From NCBI GenBank assembly GCA_902771155.1, contig CACXVS010000039.1, positions 1 to 25,540 on the forward strand: DNA of 25,540 bases. The letters are read 5' to 3'. Source of the DNA: an uncultured Prevotellaceae bacterium (lineage in GTDB: Bacteria > Bacteroidota > Bacteroidia > Bacteroidales > Bacteroidaceae). Each line of letters starts with the position of its first letter. The first letter of the stretch is position 1. The position numbers were made by a program, and so were the translations under genes. A model generated the notes under the pieces. That model did no database searches and was not told the origin of the DNA. It worked only from the letters and a program-made list of their open reading frames with translations. Positions 1 through 7,069 of the stretch are shown here, piece after piece.

Positions 1-29
1 ACAGGGGCGTGGGCCAATGTTTATCCTCT

Positions 30-60
30 CCTCCCCCCTTTGGGGGAGGTTGGGAGGGGG
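30..60. repeat. GC-rich palindromic repeat downstream of etfA
   Basis: Positions 30-37 (CCTCCCCC) and 42-49 (GGGGGAGG) form a perfect 8-bp stem with a 4-nt loop, followed by a second G-rich block at 51-60. It starts 15 nt after the etfA stop codon. Read on the minus strand it makes a stable hairpin but lacks a following U-tract, so it is better described as a REP-like intergenic palindrome than as a classical terminator. Similar C/G-rich palindromes are scattered between genes in many Bacteroidota genomes (family knowledge). Only one copy is in this window. Confidence 0.55.
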
Positions 61-63
61 CTT

Positions 64-1086
64 TTACTTGCTATTCTGTTTATAATACTTAATCAGCTTG
101 GGTACAACTTCTTCCACCGTACCAACGATCACGTAGTCAGCAATCTTGTTGATAGGCGCATCGGAATCGCTGTTGATGCTGATGATAATACCCGAGTCCT
201 GCATACCAGCAATGTGCTGAATCTGTCCGGAGATACCGCAGGCGATATACACCTTTGGATGAACGGTCACACCTGTCTGACCAATCTGACGGTCGTGGTC
301 GAGCCAACCAGCATCAACAGCAGCACGAGAACCACCAACCTCACCATGCAGCACCTTAGCCAATTGGAACAGCATGTCGAAGTTCTCCTTCGAGCCCATA
401 CCGTAACCACCAGCCACCACGATGGGCGCACCCTTCAGGTTGTGCTTGGCAGCCTCCACATGGTGGTCGAGTACCTTGACGACGAAAGCCTCGGGGCTTA
501 CATACTTAGAAACCTCTGGATAAACCACCTCTTTCTTGCAAGCACCATCATAGATAGCCTTCTGCATCACACCGCTACGAACGGTAGCCATCTGGGGGCG
601 ATGGTCGGGGTTCACAATAGTAGCCACGATGTTACCACCGAAAGCAGGACGAATCTGATAAAGCAGATTGTCGTAGTGCTTCTGATTCTTGGCATCGTCA
701 TACGGACCAATCTCAAGCTCTGTGCAGTCAGCCGTCAGACCAGAGGTCAGCGACGACGATACACGAGGACCGAGGTCACGACCTATCACAGTAGCACCCA
801 TCAGACAGATCTGAGGCTGCTCCTCCTTGAAGAGGTTCACGAGGATATCGGTGTGGGGAGCAGAGGTGTAAGGGAACAAATCCTTAGCGTCGAAGACAAA
901 CAACTTATCGACACCGTAAGGCAGAATCTGATCCTCCACCTTGTCCTTGATGCCAGTACCGGCAACCACGGCGTGGAGCTCAACACCCAGTGTATTGGCG
1001 AGTTTGCGACCCTTGGTCAGGAGTTCCTGGGAAACTTCTTGCACTTGTGTGCCTTCTATTTCGCAATATACAAATACATTGTTCAT
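64..1086 (-). CDS. etfA: Electron transfer flavoprotein subunit alpha
   Basis: EtfA is the FAD-binding subunit of the cytoplasmic EtfAB heterodimer, which carries electrons between acyl-CoA dehydrogenase-type enzymes and other redox partners. The 340-aa product has the usual length. The N-terminal Etf domain covers about residues 3-190. The C-terminal FAD-binding domain shows GGSRAAVDAGW (251-261), then QIGQTGV (267-273) and ACGISG (282-287), and ends with the typical SDAPI...ADY segment near 308-318. It lies 87 bp downstream of etfB in the usual Bacteroidota order etfB-etfA, so both are probably read from the promoter at 1930-1960. The spacer between them holds a CACAGAG palindromic repeat. 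The start at 1086 fits the alignment of the N-terminus (MNNVFVYCE). The reading frame is intact, but its partner etfB is damaged, so function of the complex is in doubt unless the etfB lesion is an assembly error. Confidence 0.95.
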   Translation of the reverse strand: MNNVFVYCEIEGTQVQEVSQELLTKGRKLANTLGVELHAVVAGTGIKDKVEDQILPYGVDKLFVFDAKDLFPYTSAPHTDILVNLFKEEQPQICLMGATVIGRDLGPRVSSSLTSGLTADCTELEIGPYDDAKNQKHYDNLLYQIRPAFGGNIVATIVNPDHRPQMATVRSGVMQKAIYDGACKKEVVYPEVSKYVSPEAFVVKVLDHHVEAAKHNLKGAPIVVAGGYGMGSKENFDMLFQLAKVLHGEVGGSRAAVDAGWLDHDRQIGQTGVTVHPKVYIACGISGQIQHIAGMQDSGIIISINSDSDAPINKIADYVIVGTVEEVVPKLIKYYKQNSK

Positions 1087-1103
1087 AATCTTATCTTTTT
1101 TTC

Positions 1104-1168
1104 AACACAGAGTCACAGAGTTACAGAGATTATATCTGTGAGTTTCTGCGTCTCAGTATCTCTGTGTT
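1104..1168. repeat. CACAGAG-type palindromic repeat, copy 1
   Basis: The 65-bp element between etfB and etfA has perfect 9-bp inverted ends, AACACAGAG at 1104-1112 and CTCTGTGTT at 1160-1168. Its left arm holds three spaced ACAGAG units (periodicity 8-9 bp) and its right arm holds related units in inverse orientation (CTGTGAG, CTGCGTCTC, CTCTGTG). A second copy with the same design is at 13947-14018. It looks like a REP/MITE-like non-autonomous element; no transposase is nearby. Confidence 0.7.
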
Positions 1169-1173
1169 TTAAT

Positions 1174-1885
1174 TTATCCAATAATCTTTTCCTCCAGTAA
1201 CTCTTTGATCATTCCCTCGATATCAGCATCAGAAGCCGTCAAAGTCTTCGACTCCTTAGCCTGGAACACGATGTTCTTGATGGCCTTCACCTTGGTGGGT
1301 GAGCCACTGAGACCACACTGGTTCACATCGCCATCGACATCAGCTACGCTCCACTGGTTCAGATTCAGTTCAGGGCGCTGCTCATACAGATAGTCGTAGG
1401 GTGTACCCTCTGCAGGACGCTCCATCGGACAAGTTGCACGCTTGTACTTCATCACCAGTTTGGCGTTCTGCGGGCGACAGGGAGCTGCGCTTCCGTTTAC
1501 CGTGATCACAACGGGTAGGGGAGCCTCTACTGTCTCCACACCACCGTCGATGACACGCTTGATGGTTGCTTTGCCATCCTTGACGGAAAGAACCTCCTCA
1601 GCGTATGTCACCTGGTTGAGACCCAGTTTCTGAGCTACCTGAGGACCTACCTGAGCGGTATCACCATCGATAGCCTGACGACCACCGATCACGATATCAA
1701 CCTCACCAATCTTCTTGATGGCCGTAGCCAGAGCGTAAGAAGTAGCGAGGGTATCAGCACCAGCGAAGAGACGGTCGGTGAGCAACCAACCAGTATCAGC
1801 TCCACGATAAAGTCCCTGACGGATAATCTCACCTGCACGTGGAGGACCCATCGTGCTTGGCCAGAACAACAATCTTTAAAGCCAT
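1174..1885 (-). pseudogene. etfB: Electron transfer flavoprotein subunit beta, internal deletion with frameshift
   Basis: From position 1851 leftwards the sequence encodes a near-complete EtfB C-terminal part (TMGPPRAGEIIRQG, LATSYALATAI, DIVIGGRQAIDGDTAQVGPQ, the AMP-binding region), ending at 1174. The normal N-terminus is also present: ATG at 1885 starts MALKIVVLAK, the expected beginning of EtfB. Between them, at 1855/1856, about 50 residues that EtfB normally has (the segment around VPDT, the NPEDLNALE helix and the strand before TMGPP) are missing, and one extra base puts the two parts in different frames, so translation from 1885 ends after 18 residues. The longest open frame begins with TTG codons at 1872 and gives only 232 aa against about 290 for the family; it would lack the first beta-alpha units. 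This is either a recent pseudogenising deletion or an assembly error. Partner etfA is intact. The promoter is at 1930-1960. Confidence 0.85.
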
Positions 1886-1929
1886 ATAATAAATAATGTG
1901 TAAAAGTGATATCCTTTTAAAATCGGGCG

Positions 1930-1960
1930 CAAAATTACGCAAAATATCCCATATGGCAAA
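1930..1960 (-). promoter_or_regulatory. Promoter of etfB-etfA
   Basis: On the minus strand a TTTG -33 element (1957-1960) is separated by 19 nt from TAATTTTG (1930-1937), matching the Bacteroidota sigma-ABfr consensus TTTG-N19-21-TAnnTTTG. It lies about 45 bp upstream of the native etfB start at 1885. It directly follows the hairpin at 1966-2012, so the upstream operon seems to terminate where this promoter begins. Confidence 0.7.
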
Positions 1961-1965
1961 ATAAA

Positions 1966-2012
1966 TTGCACAAAAACAACCAAAATGTGCACAGATTGGC
2001 CGTTTTGTGCAA
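1966..2012 (-). terminator. Hairpin terminator of the 3738-2041 operon
   Basis: The arms 2002-2012 and 1966-1977 pair as TTGCACAAAAC with GTTTTTGTGCAA on the minus strand, and an inner CCAA/TTGG stem extends the hairpin. The 3' arm is followed by TTTATTTT, a weak U-tract. It starts 28 nt after the stop codon at 2041. The loop contains a separate TGTGCACA palindrome (1986-1993), so an operator for etfBA cannot be excluded. Confidence 0.55.
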
Positions 2013-2040
2013 TAAAAACTTTGTATTATTTAACGATTTT

Positions 2041-2544
2041 CTAAAACTGATTGCGCCATTCGGAGAAAAAGGCTTTGATGGCGTGATAGGCTTTGGCAAC
2101 GTTGGATTTAGGATTGCCTATACTCCATCTGGCATTGCATTCCCTACCGTCGCTGTATTCCATGAAGATACGATAGATGGGTGCCCCGTCTTCCTCGCTC
2201 ATCTGCTCATAGCCGTCAAACTCCCAGGGCTCCAGTTCGTTCAGCAGGTTCCAGAGCCTTGTCAGCTTAGTCTTGGGAATAGGTACGAACTCGCATCTCA
2301 TCTGTTGTTCGAAATCGCTGTTGGCATTAAGACAGACCACCACTCTGATGCTGTCTTCCTGATCAGCGATAAACTCACAGAAATCCTTGCCCTGACCTGC
2401 GGGGCGTGTCTCCGAGTAACTGCAATAGATGGGGCGTCCCTCTGGTCGTTTCTTCTTTTTCATGACACCCGTACCCTCGGCATCGGCAGAAATGGCAGTG
2501 GTCATCATTGCTATCAGTAAAATAAATGTTTTAAGCTTGTTCAT
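2041..2544 (-). CDS. Secreted hypothetical protein (167 aa)
   Basis: I do not recognise this protein. It starts with a clear Sec signal peptide (MNKLKTFILLIAMMTTAISA, with cleavage probable near residues 20-23), so the mature part of about 145 aa should be periplasmic or outer-membrane associated. The mature sequence is mixed alpha/beta in character, with acidic and aromatic residues (CSYSETRPAGQGKDF near 42-56, LWNLLNELEPWEFDGYEQ near 107-124, RIFMEYSDGRECNARW near 135-150) and four scattered cysteines. It follows the 393-aa secreted protein by 12 bp and is probably cotranscribed from the promoter at 3763-3794. A hairpin at 1966-2012 probably ends the transcript. The pairing suggests related envelope roles, but no function can be assigned. 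Confidence 0.8.
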   Translation of the reverse strand: MNKLKTFILLIAMMTTAISADAEGTGVMKKKKRPEGRPIYCSYSETRPAGQGKDFCEFIADQEDSIRVVVCLNANSDFEQQMRCEFVPIPKTKLTRLWNLLNELEPWEFDGYEQMSEEDGAPIYRIFMEYSDGRECNARWSIGNPKSNVAKAYHAIKAFFSEWRNQF

Positions 2545-2556
2545 AATTCCTACTTG

Positions 2557-3738
2557 TTATGGCATTTCTTCCTCACCCTCGAGGATGTCAACCTTGCTCC
2601 ATCGGTAGAGTTTCGACAAGTCGATCCACTCACCTAACTGGTCGATGATATCCGTCGTCTCGTCATCTGCTCCGAAGCCAGTCGTCACCTTGACGGTGCG
2701 CCCCTCGTCGGGATTGGCAAAGTTAGGCAGGTCGCACACCACATACTGCACCAGGTTGCCCAGTACGACGTTATACCACATGCCTCCAGCCAAATCGCGA
2801 TGCACCACAATCACCTGCTTATTGCCGTTTTTGTGGGTGGGACCTTCGAAGATGTTCAGTTTCTCGCCATCCTGCGTCTTCTGTCCCAGTGATACGTGGT
2901 CACCCTTATACTCTGCTATCAGCATCATGTCGCCAATCTCCCCTTCGTTGAAGTTACAGAAGGCCATCACCGGATTCCCATCGCCCGTCAGGTCCATCAT
3001 GCAATAGTGCGAGAAGGCATAGCCCGACTCGCTGATGCGCTGTTTTGCCTTAGAATCAGGGGCCAGCCTATATTCAAAGTCGGGCATCTGAACACCGTTA
3101 TACAGAAACTGCTTCCTGTCCCATTTATACACATGGGTGATGGCAGGCATGCCCACGTAATACTCCGAAATGGTAAAGTCGGTACCCTGTCTGGGCAGGT
3201 CCCAACCTATATAGGCTCCCTTCACATCGGGCTTGAATTCGTCGAGCGGACCCTTCTCGGGTGTCATCGTCTGCGTCTGGGGGTCGTAGTCATACCAGCA
3301 GAGCAGGTTCTGAGGCATCACATGCTGCTCGTAGAGGCTTATGGCGAAGATCCTGTGCCCATTCTCCTTGCGCCACACGCAGGCCGACATCTGGTCGATG
3401 TCCGTCTCCGACTCCAGATCCACGTAGCCGTTCCTGCGATCGATGAGGATGCGGTAGTCGTCGTCTTCCTTACCGTCCCAGATCGAGGCGGTACCACTCT
3501 GGCGCGTACCCTTGGCAGGGTGATCAGCCTGATTCAACACCTCGCCAACCGCCCATGTGGGCATCACCTGGTTGAAGGCGCGTAATAGTTTCACCACGTC
3601 AGGCGCCTCTCCTCCGTCCTTCACGTTGATGGTCTTCGTGCGCCATTGGGCGTTCACTTCTGCGTTATCCAGAAGCTCATGTGCATTGATCCCTATGGCC
3701 ATCACCATCATCACTAAGATAAAAAACGTCTTCTTCAT
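2557..3738 (-). CDS. Secreted hypothetical protein (393 aa)
   Basis: Not recognised as a named family. I chose ATG at 3738 because it gives a signal peptide (MKKTFFILVMMVMAIGINA, then HELLDNAE); a longer frame to 3765 would put nine charged residues in front and would cross the promoter. The mature 370 aa are rich in aspartate and aromatic residues. Near residue 265 it has CMMDLTGDGNPVMAFCN, a DxTGDGxP pattern like those in FG-GAP/VCBS-type or calcium-binding beta-propeller repeats, but only one such motif is visible. The C-terminus is acidic (EGEEEMP). It is the first gene of a two-gene minus-strand operon with the 167-aa secreted protein (12-bp gap), read from the promoter at 3763-3794 and divergent from the DUF418 gene. 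Function unknown. Confidence 0.8.
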   Translation of the reverse strand: MKKTFFILVMMVMAIGINAHELLDNAEVNAQWRTKTINVKDGGEAPDVVKLLRAFNQVMPTWAVGEVLNQADHPAKGTRQSGTASIWDGKEDDDYRILIDRRNGYVDLESETDIDQMSACVWRKENGHRIFAISLYEQHVMPQNLLCWYDYDPQTQTMTPEKGPLDEFKPDVKGAYIGWDLPRQGTDFTISEYYVGMPAITHVYKWDRKQFLYNGVQMPDFEYRLAPDSKAKQRISESGYAFSHYCMMDLTGDGNPVMAFCNFNEGEIGDMMLIAEYKGDHVSLGQKTQDGEKLNIFEGPTHKNGNKQVIVVHRDLAGGMWYNVVLGNLVQYVVCDLPNFANPDEGRTVKVTTGFGADDETTDIIDQLGEWIDLSKLYRWSKVDILEGEEEMP

Positions 3739-3762
3739 TTCGGTTTTGGCTTTTATTGGCCG

Positions 3763-3794
3763 CAAAGATAGTGCAAAAAACTTAAAAAAACAAA
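3763..3794 (-). promoter_or_regulatory. Promoter of the secreted-protein operon
   Basis: On the minus strand TTTG (3791-3794), a 20-nt spacer and TATCTTTG (3763-3770) match the Bacteroidota consensus exactly. The start codon at 3738 is 25 bp downstream. The promoter stands back to back with the plus-strand promoter at 3800-3831, with only 5 bp between the two -33 elements. Confidence 0.85.
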
Positions 3795-3799
3795 TAAAT

Positions 3800-3831
3800 T
3801 TTGGCTTTTCGCTCGAATAACACTATCTTTG
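3800..3831 (+). promoter_or_regulatory. Promoter of the DUF418 gene
   Basis: TTTG (3800-3803), a 20-nt spacer and TATCTTTG (3824-3831) match the consensus perfectly. The start codon at 3860 is 29 bp downstream. Confidence 0.85.
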
Positions 3832-3859
3832 CAGCAAAAAGAAAACTAGAAACCCTCTT

Positions 3860-5065
3860 ATGTCAGAAGGCCCCGTATCCGAAAAACAGCGTTATCTGAT
3901 TCTCGATGCCTTGAGAGGCTTCGCGCTGATGGGTATTGCCCTTGCCAATTTCCCCGAGTTTGCCCTGTGGACGTTCTTGTCGCCCAGCGAGCAGTCGGAG
4001 ATGGCGACGGGGGGCATCGACGAAGTGCTGCGATTCTTCCTTTACATGCTGATCGATGGCAAGTTCTATACCATCTTCTCAATGCTTTTCGGGGTTGGCT
4101 TTGCACTATTCCTCTCTCGCCACAGTGCCTCTCGGTTCCTGCGTCGTATGCTGGTTCTGGCCCTGATAGGTGCTTGCCATCTCATGTTTATCTGGAGTGG
4201 CGACATCCTGTTGCTCTATGCCGTGGGAGGGGTGCTGCTGCTTCTGTTCAGACGTTTGACTGACCGGGTCTTGCTGGCGATTGCCGTGTTCCTGTTCTTC
4301 CTCCCCGTAGGTCTCGATGCCCTCACAGAGTTTGGTGGTATCGACTTTGCCCGTCCTTTCTACGAAGCCTGGTGGCGCGAGGCCCATGCCCAGGGTATTA
4401 CCGAGGCCAACTTCGCCACCTGGTTGCGTGATGCCGATAGTTATTCCCAGATGTTTGCCTTCCTGCTTCAGGGCGCCTGTGAGCGTATGTGGGAGATTGT
4501 CAGCGGCCATCGTCTGGTGCGCGTGGTGGGCATCTTCATTTTTGGCTACCTTGCGGGCAAGCATAAGGTCTATGCCTACCTGCAGGACTATTGCAAGGAG
4601 CGTTACCTCGACATCAGTCTCTGGTTCTCCATCCCCTGGTCCATCCTTTACGCCATGAGTGCCGTCAATGGTCAGCCCTATGGCCTTACGGTCCATTCCG
4701 CCCTCTACGCCATCAGTGTCGTCTCGATGTCGGCTACCTATATTCTGGGTTTTGGCGTGGCTTATCAGCACACACCGTCTAAATACTTTTTCTTCTCCCG
4801 TATGGGAGCAGCGGGGCGCCTGGCCCTTACCAATTATATTGGTCAATCGCTCATAGGCATCATTCTTTTCTATGGTCTTGGCTTTGGTCTTGGCACGTCG
4901 TTCGGACTGGTCTTCATCATGCTCACCGCCCTGGCGGTCTTTGTGCTCCAGACCTACCTGAGCATCAAGTGGCTCAAGCGTTTCCTGTATGGCCCCCTCG
5001 AGTGGCTCTGGCGCCTTCTCACCTACGGGCACTACTTCCCCATCCGTCGCATTATACCTAATTAA
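3860..5065 (+). CDS. DUF418 family inner-membrane protein
   Basis: The 401-aa protein is a multi-pass membrane protein of the DUF418 (YeiB-like) family, whose biochemical role is unknown. The N-terminus has the family signature RYLILDALRGFALMGI (about 11-26), the start of the first membrane segment. Further hydrophobic segments lie near 55-80 (FYTIFSMLFGVGFALFLSRH), 95-125, 130-150, 215-235, 255-275, 290-310 and 325-365. The C-terminal DUF418 domain has the characteristic GRLALTNYIGQSLIGIILFYG (about 315-335) and ends in a basic tail. The ATG at 3860 gives the expected N-terminus and lies 29 bp from a good promoter. It seems to be a single-gene transcript: the 3' flank is a 413-bp spacer before the GH5 gene. 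Confidence 0.9.
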   Translation: MSEGPVSEKQRYLILDALRGFALMGIALANFPEFALWTFLSPSEQSEMATGGIDEVLRFFLYMLIDGKFYTIFSMLFGVGFALFLSRHSASRFLRRMLVLALIGACHLMFIWSGDILLLYAVGGVLLLLFRRLTDRVLLAIAVFLFFLPVGLDALTEFGGIDFARPFYEAWWREAHAQGITEANFATWLRDADSYSQMFAFLLQGACERMWEIVSGHRLVRVVGIFIFGYLAGKHKVYAYLQDYCKERYLDISLWFSIPWSILYAMSAVNGQPYGLTVHSALYAISVVSMSATYILGFGVAYQHTPSKYFFFSRMGAAGRLALTNYIGQSLIGIILFYGLGFGLGTSFGLVFIMLTALAVFVLQTYLSIKWLKRFLYGPLEWLWRLLTYGHYFPIRRIIPN

Positions 5066-5395
5066 TAGTAGTGTTACTCATAATTCCAATTTCTAGTGAT
5101 TCAACGTAACTTATCTGGAAATCGATCGATTCAGAGTAAAAATGAGGTGTACCTCCACGAAGTCACTTTGAATCAATCTTAATGTTTTCATAAATCTTGT
5201 TTTATTTATATGATTAGTAAAATTCAATTCCATACCAAATGTAACAATATTATTTCATATTCAGCAAGAAAACTGCAAAAAAGTAGTAAAATAAGTGATT
5301 ATTGTTTCTTAACTTGAGCAAAACGGCTTCAAAACAAAAAGGTAGAGCACCATTTCCACGGTCAGTGGGACTCTGATCATTTTTACTACAAAAGC
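5066..5395. other. AT-rich intergenic spacer
   Basis: No credible gene is seen. The stretch is much more AT-rich than its neighbours. It holds an 8-bp inverted repeat, TGATTCAA (5097-5104) and TTGAATCA (5168-5175), that could fold the 3' UTR of the DUF418 transcript, and a short GAGGT-gt-ACCTC dyad (5144-5155). There is no clear hairpin plus U-tract. The GH5 promoter starts at 5396. Confidence 0.5.
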
Positions 5396-5427
5396 TTTGG
5401 TAAAGTGAAAAAGAATCGTTATCTTTG
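5396..5427 (+). promoter_or_regulatory. Promoter of the GH5 gene
   Basis: TTTG (5396-5399), a 20-nt spacer and TATCTTTG (5420-5427) match the Bacteroidota consensus. The signal-peptide start at 5479 lies about 50 bp downstream. Placing the start at 5425, as the longest open frame would, would put it inside the -7 box, which argues for 5479. Confidence 0.85.
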
Positions 5428-5478
5428 CAGACAACAACCAACTTCGAATACAAACTGATCAATAAAAATAGTAATGGT

Positions 5479-6558
5479 ATGAAACGAAAACTGATTAGCC
5501 TTTTATGTCTCTTGGTGATGGGAATGAGTGCTTATGCACAGGTTAGTGGTAGTGAGAGCCCTTGGTATGACGGTGAGCAATATGTTCACAGAAAGACCAC
5601 CTACGATCTGAAAACAATGCCACTGATCAAGGCGAGCGGTAACAGATTCGTGACCGCCGACGACGGTAAGGTAATGCAGTTCAGAGGGATTGCCATCTCG
5701 GACCCTGACAAGGTGGAGCGTCAGGGACACTGGAACAAAGCACACTTTGAGCGTGTGAAGGATCTGGGAGCCAACATTGTCAGGGTGCCAATTCACCCCG
5801 TGGCCTGGCGCGAGCGAACCCCGAAAGGCTACATGGAACTGCTGGACCAGATGGTGGAATGGTGTACGGAACTGCACCTGTACGTGATGCTTGACTGGCA
5901 CACCATCGGCAATCTGGAGATGGAGATGTGGCAGGACCCGATGTACATCACATCGAAGGCAGAGACTTATGACTTCTGGCGCAAGATAGCCCAGCACTTT
6001 GCAGGCAACCAGACGGTGGCTTTCTACGAGCTGCTCAACGAGCCGACTACCTACAGAGGACAACTGGGCGTATGCACGTGGGCACAATGGAAGACGCTCG
6101 TGGAGAACATCATTACCGTGATACGGGCCTTCGACAACCAGACCACGATTTTGGTGGGCGGATTTGACTGGGCTTACGACCTGACACCTGTTCACGAGAG
6201 TCCCATCAATGCACAGAACATCGGTTATACCACCCACCCCTATCCCAACAAGGTGAAACAGCCATGGAAGCCTAAGTGGGAACGCGACTGGGGATTCGTG
6301 GCTGCAACATACCCCGTGTTTGCCACCGAATTCGGAACAGATGTGCGTGAAGACGAGACCATCGACTTCGACGATCCGGAATTCTACGGTAACCAGATTC
6401 TCTCTTACCTGGAAGAACAGGGCATGGGCTGGTGTATCTGGGTGTTTGACCCCACCTGGGGAGGCAACAAGATTAAGACCTGGAACTACGAGCCGACAGA
6501 GGGGCTCAAGTTCTGGTCGGCCGGTATGAAAGGTGAACTGAAGTGGCAGAAGAAATAG
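5479..6558 (+). CDS. Secreted glycoside hydrolase family 5 (cellulase-type)
   Basis: GH5 enzymes are retaining (beta/alpha)8-barrel hydrolases, mostly endo-beta-1,4-glucanases, mannanases or related. The 359-aa protein begins with a signal peptide (MKRKLISLLCLLVMGMSAYA, then Q). The catalytic barrel covers about residues 45-350. Visible active-site elements are the conserved Arg after strand 2 (ANIVRVPIHP), LDWH (on strand 3), the acid/base Glu188 in LLNEP, YTTHPYP on strand 6, and the nucleophile Glu284 in ATEFGTD. WCIWVFDPTWGG near the C-terminus is the usual substrate-binding Trp region. No carbohydrate-binding module, dockerin or type IX sorting domain is seen, so it is probably periplasmic or lipid-free secreted. 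It has its own promoter (5396-5427) and terminator (6624-6660), so it is a stand-alone gene rather than part of a visible polysaccharide utilisation locus. The exact substrate cannot be told from sequence alone. Confidence 0.9.
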   Translation: MKRKLISLLCLLVMGMSAYAQVSGSESPWYDGEQYVHRKTTYDLKTMPLIKASGNRFVTADDGKVMQFRGIAISDPDKVERQGHWNKAHFERVKDLGANIVRVPIHPVAWRERTPKGYMELLDQMVEWCTELHLYVMLDWHTIGNLEMEMWQDPMYITSKAETYDFWRKIAQHFAGNQTVAFYELLNEPTTYRGQLGVCTWAQWKTLVENIITVIRAFDNQTTILVGGFDWAYDLTPVHESPINAQNIGYTTHPYPNKVKQPWKPKWERDWGFVAATYPVFATEFGTDVREDETIDFDDPEFYGNQILSYLEEQGMGWCIWVFDPTWGGNKIKTWNYEPTEGLKFWSAGMKGELKWQKK

Positions 6559-6623
6559 TTTGGGAGATATGCTCTGACCGCGTACCGACATACCAGCGTA
6601 CCATTAATCATTATAAACTTAAA

Positions 6624-6660
6624 AAAAGAAGCCGGATGTGATGAACTTTCGGCTTCTTTT
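6624..6660 (+). terminator. Rho-independent terminator of GH5
   Basis: AAAAGAAGCCG (6624-6634) pairs perfectly with CGGCTTCTTTT (6650-6660), an 11-bp stem with a 15-nt loop, and the 3' side is T-rich. It lies 65 bp after the GH5 stop. The -7 box of the next promoter (6663-6670) begins 2 bp after the hairpin. Confidence 0.8.
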
Positions 6661-6662
6661 CG

Positions 6663-6670
6663 TATCTTTG
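6663..6670 (+). promoter_or_regulatory. Probable -7 box for the DUF486-dnaG-cls run
   Basis: TATCTTTG matches the -7 consensus, 24 bp before the ATG at 6695. The -33 region falls inside the terminator loop, where only a weak TGTG (6637-6640) is seen, so this promoter may be weak or depend on other contacts. Confidence 0.5.
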
Positions 6671-6694
6671 CAGTCGATTATAATTATTGCTGGT

Positions 6695-7069
6695 ATGGTA
6701 AATGGTATTTATACTATATTATTGCTCATTTTGAGCAATGTGTTTATGACCTTTGCGTGGTATGGTCATCTGCGCTTGCAGCAGTCAGGGGTGTCCACCA
6801 ACTGGCCCCTTTATCTGGTGATCGCCTTCTCGTGGATGATCGCCTTTTTCGAGTATTGCTGTCAGGTACCGGCCAATCGTATAGGATTCGTGGATAATGG
6901 AGGACCCTTTAACCTGGTGCAGCTGAAGGTAATCCAGGAGTGCATCTCGCTGGTGGTGTTTGCAGTGATAGCCAATATGGTATTCCAGCACGAGCAGTTG
7001 CATTGGAACCACGCCGCAGCAGCCCTCTGTCTGGTAGCGGCCGTATATTTCGTGTTTATGAAACCATGA
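6695..7069 (+). CDS. DUF486 small membrane protein (DMT superfamily)
   Basis: The 124-aa product belongs to the DUF486 family, small four-helix membrane proteins placed in the drug/metabolite transporter superfamily; no substrate is established. Membrane segments are about residues 2-22 (starting MVNGIYTILLLILSNV), 36-56 (WPLYLVIAFSWMIAFFEY), 75-100 and 105-122. Between segments 2 and 3 it has the family motif CCQVPANRIG and then FNLVQLKVIQE. ATG at 6695 gives the usual family length; the longer frame from 6638 starts in the terminator and crosses the promoter. The stop codon overlaps the dnaG start (ATGA, 7066-7069), so dnaG translation is probably coupled to this gene. Confidence 0.85.
   Translation: MVNGIYTILLLILSNVFMTFAWYGHLRLQQSGVSTNWPLYLVIAFSWMIAFFEYCCQVPANRIGFVDNGGPFNLVQLKVIQECISLVVFAVIANMVFQHEQLHWNHAAAALCLVAAVYFVFMKP

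Noticed and set aside
1104..1168. CACAGAG repeats considered as a CRISPR array
   Set aside because: The units are 8-9 bp with 1-2 bp spacing and inverted arms, not 25-40 bp repeats with unique spacers, and no cas gene is present.
40..1200. Long plus-strand open frame (386 codons) opposite etfA
   Set aside because: It is the antisense shadow of etfA, has no recognisable domains, and runs into the CACAGAG repeat; etfA itself has complete motifs.
3763..3831. The mirrored promoter pair considered as a large operator palindrome
   Set aside because: The symmetry is explained by two identical consensus promoters facing away from each other; no further dyad sequence is seen between them.
5250..5462. 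70-codon minus-strand frame in the spacer before GH5
   Set aside because: It is AT-rich, has no promoter on that strand and overlaps the GH5 promoter region.
5479..6558. Polysaccharide utilisation locus around the GH5 gene
   Set aside because: No SusC/SusD pair, sensor or sulfatase is next to it; the gene has its own promoter and terminator, and its neighbours are a DUF418 and a DUF486 membrane protein.
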